Below, piece by piece: positions 59,713 to 64,000 of a stretch of 64,000 nucleotides of DNA. The stretch is from Nigrospora sphaerica (lineage: Eukaryota; Ascomycota; Sordariomycetes; Amphisphaeriales; Apiosporaceae): the NCBI GenBank assembly GCA_018287875.1, contig JAGVVL010000001.1, forward strand, positions 5,704,001-5,768,000, read 5' to 3'. The first letter of the stretch is position 1, and the number at the start of each line of letters is the position of its first letter. The notes beneath the pieces are model-generated. The model was not told where the DNA came from, ran no database searches, and worked only from the letters and a program-made list of their open reading frames with translations. The translations under genes and the position numbers were made by a program.

Positions 59713-62700
59713 AAGCATAACCGATTTCCCCCTTCATGTGGGGGAAGCGGCATTTGAAAGCTATTCGTTCGAACGGCGCATTGATTACCGCCGACAAAGC
59801 GCAGCGATCTGACGTTCCGGATCGACGACGAAACATAAGGCGCGGCATGGACAGAAGCGCGCACGAGGTGGCGACATTTTCCTGATTTATCCGGGTGGCC
59901 CAACTTTCTGCCACCCTCTCTGATGACCATGAGCAGAGTATAGTCGGCACAGTCGATCGACTGGAGAGGGTTTACTAATGATGAACGACACACGATACCC
60001 GTCAAGCGATTGGAGCGATGGTGGCTTCTGTGTGTACGCCCGCGATTATGCGTGGTGCGTTTGTGCTTTTTCTTTTGCGATACGGGCTCATGAGTGGTCT
60101 GGCTAGGTCTTATAATAGAGCCGGCATGCCGATTACAAAAAGAAGAGGGCGACTCATACCATCCGATTGGGAGGCGCAGGGGTCTGCGATTTGTTTTTTT
60201 TTTTTCACCTCACCTTGCTGGCGCCCGACTGTCGGCCACATGACGATGTCCCCCACAAGGCCGCTGGTGTGGTATTCCCATGGCGCTGGATGCGCCAACT
60301 CGGTCTCACATCTGGCCTTGTTTCGTCTTCATCATTGAACTGGCAACCGAAGCAGTGTGAATTTTCACACACCCCTAAAAGCGGCAGGAGGACATTGTCA
60401 AGGATTGCGGCTTCGGGGTCGGTTCAACTGGGCGGTGCGGCATGACTCCCGACCCGGTTCGGAGGTCTATGTGTTATTATATGCATAGCCGGAGGCATAA
60501 TTGATTTGCACCGCGTATCATAGGTGGTTGGTATTCTGGGTTTAATGGTTCTATTCACCTGGTTTTCTCTGCTGCGTTCATATGCTCAGGCACTTATCCG
60601 GCGTCCATTGGTCTTGGGTCTGATGAGCGGCCTATTCGTCGCGAGGGACATTGTAGGAGAGCCATGGCAGTAGACCACTGTTGTTTGTCTTGGTATTTTT
60701 ACATCCTACCCCGCGGGTCTTTCTATATGCATGAACCCCTTATAGCTAGGTCGTATGTAGTACGATGCTTATGCCCCCGTTCGGCCTGGCCGGCCTATGC
60801 CTCCATCAACTATCGACAGCTATTGAAGCGGCTAACTGGTTGTCCTCGGTCCACCATCAAGTGACCATCTACGATCAGGCATCGATGCAGGTGAAAGACG
60901 GACGGCCCCGGGGAGAGAAAGCTGTGTAATTTAGGATGGAGGGGGGTGTGCAGAGGGAGCCAGGCGAGGTGACGTGCATTTCGCCCTTTGGTCACTTCGT
61001 CTGCGTGGAGGGCCAATGAAAGGACGGCGGCCCTGCGCGTCGTCGTGGCCAGGCAGAAGGACATGATGGAACGGCCTCGGCCGCCCGGGCCCTCTCAGCT
61101 CTTGTTGCATTTCTCCCCTCGCTCCCCCGGGGGGCTCGGAAGGTCTGGCCGAGCGTTACACACGACGAAATGCACAAACATATCCATGTACCTAGTATAT
61201 GCGGCGTAGTCTCCCTTCGTGCCTCCCCCTCCTACCGGTACCCTCCCCCCCGGCCCCCACCTCCTGTTTTCCTCCCTTCATCACCCAGAGCTCCCAGCCG
61301 ATCACAACCGAGAGGGGAGGGGAAGGGGCAGTGCCGAATGCCCCGGACGCTCGACAGCTGTTAGCGGCGACAGGGCTCTGTTCTGCGGCCGGCCCCATAG
61401 GGGAGAGCAAAGTGACCCGAAGTGGGAGAATGCAGGGCGGCGTCGTTCGTTCTATCCCAGGCGGTGGGGCGCCTGGTTGAGAGGGGTGGGCCGGCGTCCC
61501 GGACGTGCTTGCCGGCCGTGGCTGGTGGTTATTGTTGTTGTTATTGCATGCAGGTTCGCTTGGGAAAAGCTGCTTGGGAGCAGCGGCGATGGGGCCCCAA
61601 GAGAAACCTTCCCCGTGTACTTACCCAAGTAGGTAGGTAGGATGTAGGGTTGGAGGCAGGTACATTTTATACTAACCACATCCACTATCCCATACCTCTT
61701 CTTGTTATCCATTCTCTCTGATTATACCAGGTACCTACGTTAGCCTTTACCTACTTACCTACTAACCTACCTCCCGACACACTTCCATACTAAATGCGAG
61801 GTCAATACATGAAGCAGAAATGCCCACCCACCTCTCGACCTGAGGGAATCGAAGTGTGGAGGAACTACTCGCCGGCATCCACATCGCGCACAAAATCTCG
61901 CTCGCGTCAAGCCTTGGATCCGACAATGATCTGCGGCCCATGAAGCCTGGCTTGGTGTTGGGTTTGCGCTTTGATGCCCGCCGCCGAACGGGCGACCGTC
62001 CCCTCCCAACCGAAGTATTGGCATCTCTGGATGCGCCGTGATGGGCCCCGTTTGACCCGGGAGGTACGTGCGGTGCAGGCAGACCTGCATGCCAAACTCG
62101 TCCGGGCAGGGCCAACTCCAAGCGGTGCCCTTCCCTCTCTCTCCTCTTTTCGCATTCGCTCATCATACTTTACGGCCGCCACGGTTCGCCCACGAACGTG
62201 CCCCGGGGGTGGTGAGCATCTCGAGGGGGGCGGGATGTACCGACATGCCGAACCCAACAAGGCACAAACGGGAAGGACGGACGGGAAATATGGCCCCTCC
62301 TGCTCCCCGTCATCTCTCGCGCGCCCTCTTACTCTTCTCAATCGATGTAGATCGATCTGGCCCGTCGTAGCTGCGGTCACCTGTCACACTGTTGCCCTTG
62401 AGCTACGGATCTTGGGTCCACGGGGCGTTGTTGGCCGGCATGGGGGAGGGGAAGAGGTACCTAAGGTCTTGCTGCTGTTTACTGCTGCATGCTCTGTGCA
62501 TGGCCATATCGGCACTATGCGTTGCATTCTGCGGCCGCTGCCTTTCAATGCATCCTCACCACCTATGCCGTCGTCTTCACACCCGTCGATCGAGTGGCTT
62601 GGGGGGGAGGGGCGCCTTGAGGTCCTGCCGGCACGTGCAAAACTTCTCCCCATGTTCACCACGCCAGTCCACGTCTCGCCTGCTGCTTTCGTTCCCCCAC

Positions 62701-64000
62701 CATGGGTGCGGCGGTAACTCAATTCTATATGCGTGTGGACCGTCCTGGTCCTCCCGGTTCTCCTTCTCCTTCTTCCCCTTCCTCCATCCACGCCCCCCCC
62801 CCCCCCGCCCCCTTCCACGGCAACCTGCAAAGCCGGCTTGCAGATCCTCGCTCCCTGGACTGACGGAAGGGCGGGCGTGGGCATCTGTTACACGGTGCTC
62901 GGGCATGCCGTCGTCCTTCCTTGCCGCCCGTCGCCCTTTTCGTTTTAGGGGAGGGGGTTGGGGGCCTTTGTGTTACACGGCGGAGAGTGAAAGACAGAGT
63001 GTGTGAGAGACAGGCAGAGGCGCCCAGGTCAAGCTTCTTCCCCCACTCTCACTCTTGTTCTATCTAGCCGATGCCCTCAGAGTGATCACCATCCACCGCC
63101 CATCTCATCCACTCCTCGTTCTCCCACCCCGGGTCCCCCAGTACCAATAACCGGGTCGTACCAAGTCCTCCCTTACCCTCCTCGTCCGTGGGATTGCGCC
63201 TCATCATCCCACCAGCCGTAGCGTCTATGGGATGTCATGGGTTTCGACGGCGGCGGGCATGTTCTTTGTCTTGCAGTTTCAGCCGCGCGGCTCAAGAGCC
63301 TCCTCGTACCCAACACACTCTATCCACCCCCCTTTTTTCCCCTCCTGGGCATCAGATCACAATACGACTTCCGGTAACTCGCTTTATGCCGATAGCCTTG
63401 CGGCCAAGAGAATAATCCGGCCCTGCGAACAAGGAGTATGGCTCCTCTTCCTTATTTCGCCGGGGCGGACGGGCCCCTTCGTTCCTACATTTCTGTCCTG
63501 GAGGACGAGACGGGCCACTCCGGGCTAGTTCGTTGGGCCATTGGGCGGGCTGCATGTTGCATGGTAGGGTTCCCATGTTACTCGTCACATCCGTGAAAGA
63601 CCATCTCAGCTCGCTGACCCCCCCCCCCCCCCCCCCCCCCCACCCCGGTGGCCGATGTCTGCCGTTTTTTGGCAGCACTGACAACAACCGTTTGATAAGC
63701 CTTGCAGCTCGCTTGAACAAAGGGACACCCGGCATCTCTGGCTCTTTCCGCTCATGTCCGCGCCCGCGCCCACGTCCGCTGAATCGCTTCGCCGTCGTCT
63801 TTCCCCCCTCTTCTTCCCGAGCGCAAGCACACCCCCTACCCCCCTTCCCCACCATCCCGGGCCATGCAAATGCAGAGCGACATTTAGGAAATCATCCACC
63901 CTGCAGGACATGCAGACAGATACGGAATTGCTCTGGAGGGGCTGATGCGGCCGACTGTGCCTGTCGGAGGCGGAAACGAGCCGCTGTCGCATCCGGGTCA
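59713..64000. other. Intergenic tail of the window
   Basis: No gene is supported in 4.3 kb. It begins with the 3' region of the DUF2841 gene. TACCTACTTACC-type motifs cluster at 61615-61640 and 61728-61775. From about 62100 to 63900 the + strand is rich in C and T, with C-runs near 62790-62806 and at 63618-63641. This resembles the promoter and leader zones seen before other + strand genes here, so the next gene probably starts beyond the end of the window. Confidence 0.5.
63618..63641. repeat. C24 homopolymer
   Basis: Twenty-four consecutive C on the + strand within a pyrimidine-rich zone. Confidence 0.85.

Noticed and set aside
1..64000. CRISPR arrays, bacterial operons, rRNA or tRNA genes
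   Set aside because: No regularly spaced repeats were seen, the genome is eukaryotic with spliceosomal introns, and no convincing tRNA or rRNA sequence was found by eye. A tRNAscan run would settle the tRNA question.

Overview
The window is nuclear DNA of a filamentous ascomycete (Pezizomycotina), most likely a sordariomycete. The evidence is short spliceosomal introns (50-130 bp) with GTAAGT/GTACGT-type donors and CTRAC branch sites, GC-rich coding sequence, long gene-poor intergenic DNA, and a gene set typical of this group (Zn2Cys6 regulator, short secreted tyrosinase, cullin-4, Ycf1-like ABCC transporter, fungal DUF2841 and DUF6594 families). The species cannot be named from the sequence alone.

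Layout. 1-8.2 kb: a Zn2Cys6 transcription factor (1578-4020, +) and a secreted tyrosinase (6697-8161, +). 8.2-14.5 kb: gene-free, with a pair of LTR-like direct repeats. 14.5-29.5 kb is a dense housekeeping block: eIF4G (+), a mitochondrial PPR protein (-), the DNA polymerase alpha catalytic subunit (+) divergent from the PPR gene, and a small hydrophilic LEA-like protein (-). 30.6-32.0 kb: a complete Tc1/mariner element with TIRs and TA target duplication; its transposase is broken by a single-base frameshift. 32.2-34.9 kb: cullin-4 (-). 36.0-36.8 kb: a small DUF6594-type membrane protein (+). 38.6-44.0 kb: a seven-exon ABCC vacuolar transporter (+). 44.0-57.7 kb: 13.8 kb without a recognisable gene. 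57.7-59.7 kb: a five-exon DUF2841/YDR124W-like protein (+). 59.7-64 kb: intergenic, ending in pyrimidine-rich DNA that looks like the promoter of a + strand gene beyond the window.

The genes do not form one pathway. The core block covers translation initiation (eIF4G), mitochondrial RNA work (PPR), replication initiation (Pol alpha) and ubiquitin-dependent replication/chromatin control (CUL4). The accessory parts cover pigment/phenol oxidation (tyrosinase), detoxification (ABCC) and regulation (Zn2Cys6, DUF2841). Exon-intron models were built by reading splice signals and frame continuity against conserved motifs. The best supported are tyrosinase, Pol alpha, CUL4, ABCC, DUF2841 and the last intron of eIF4G. 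The middle introns of the Zn2Cys6 gene and a possible 411-nt intron in eIF4G are less certain.

I found no convincing undescribed system. The items most worth testing are the 411-nt in-frame, splice-signal-bounded segment in eIF4G, the phase-symmetric 69-nt exon in the second nucleotide-binding domain of the ABCC transporter, the CGCG-core cluster between PPR and POL1, the datable Tc1 insertion, and the 13.8-kb gene desert before the DUF2841 gene.
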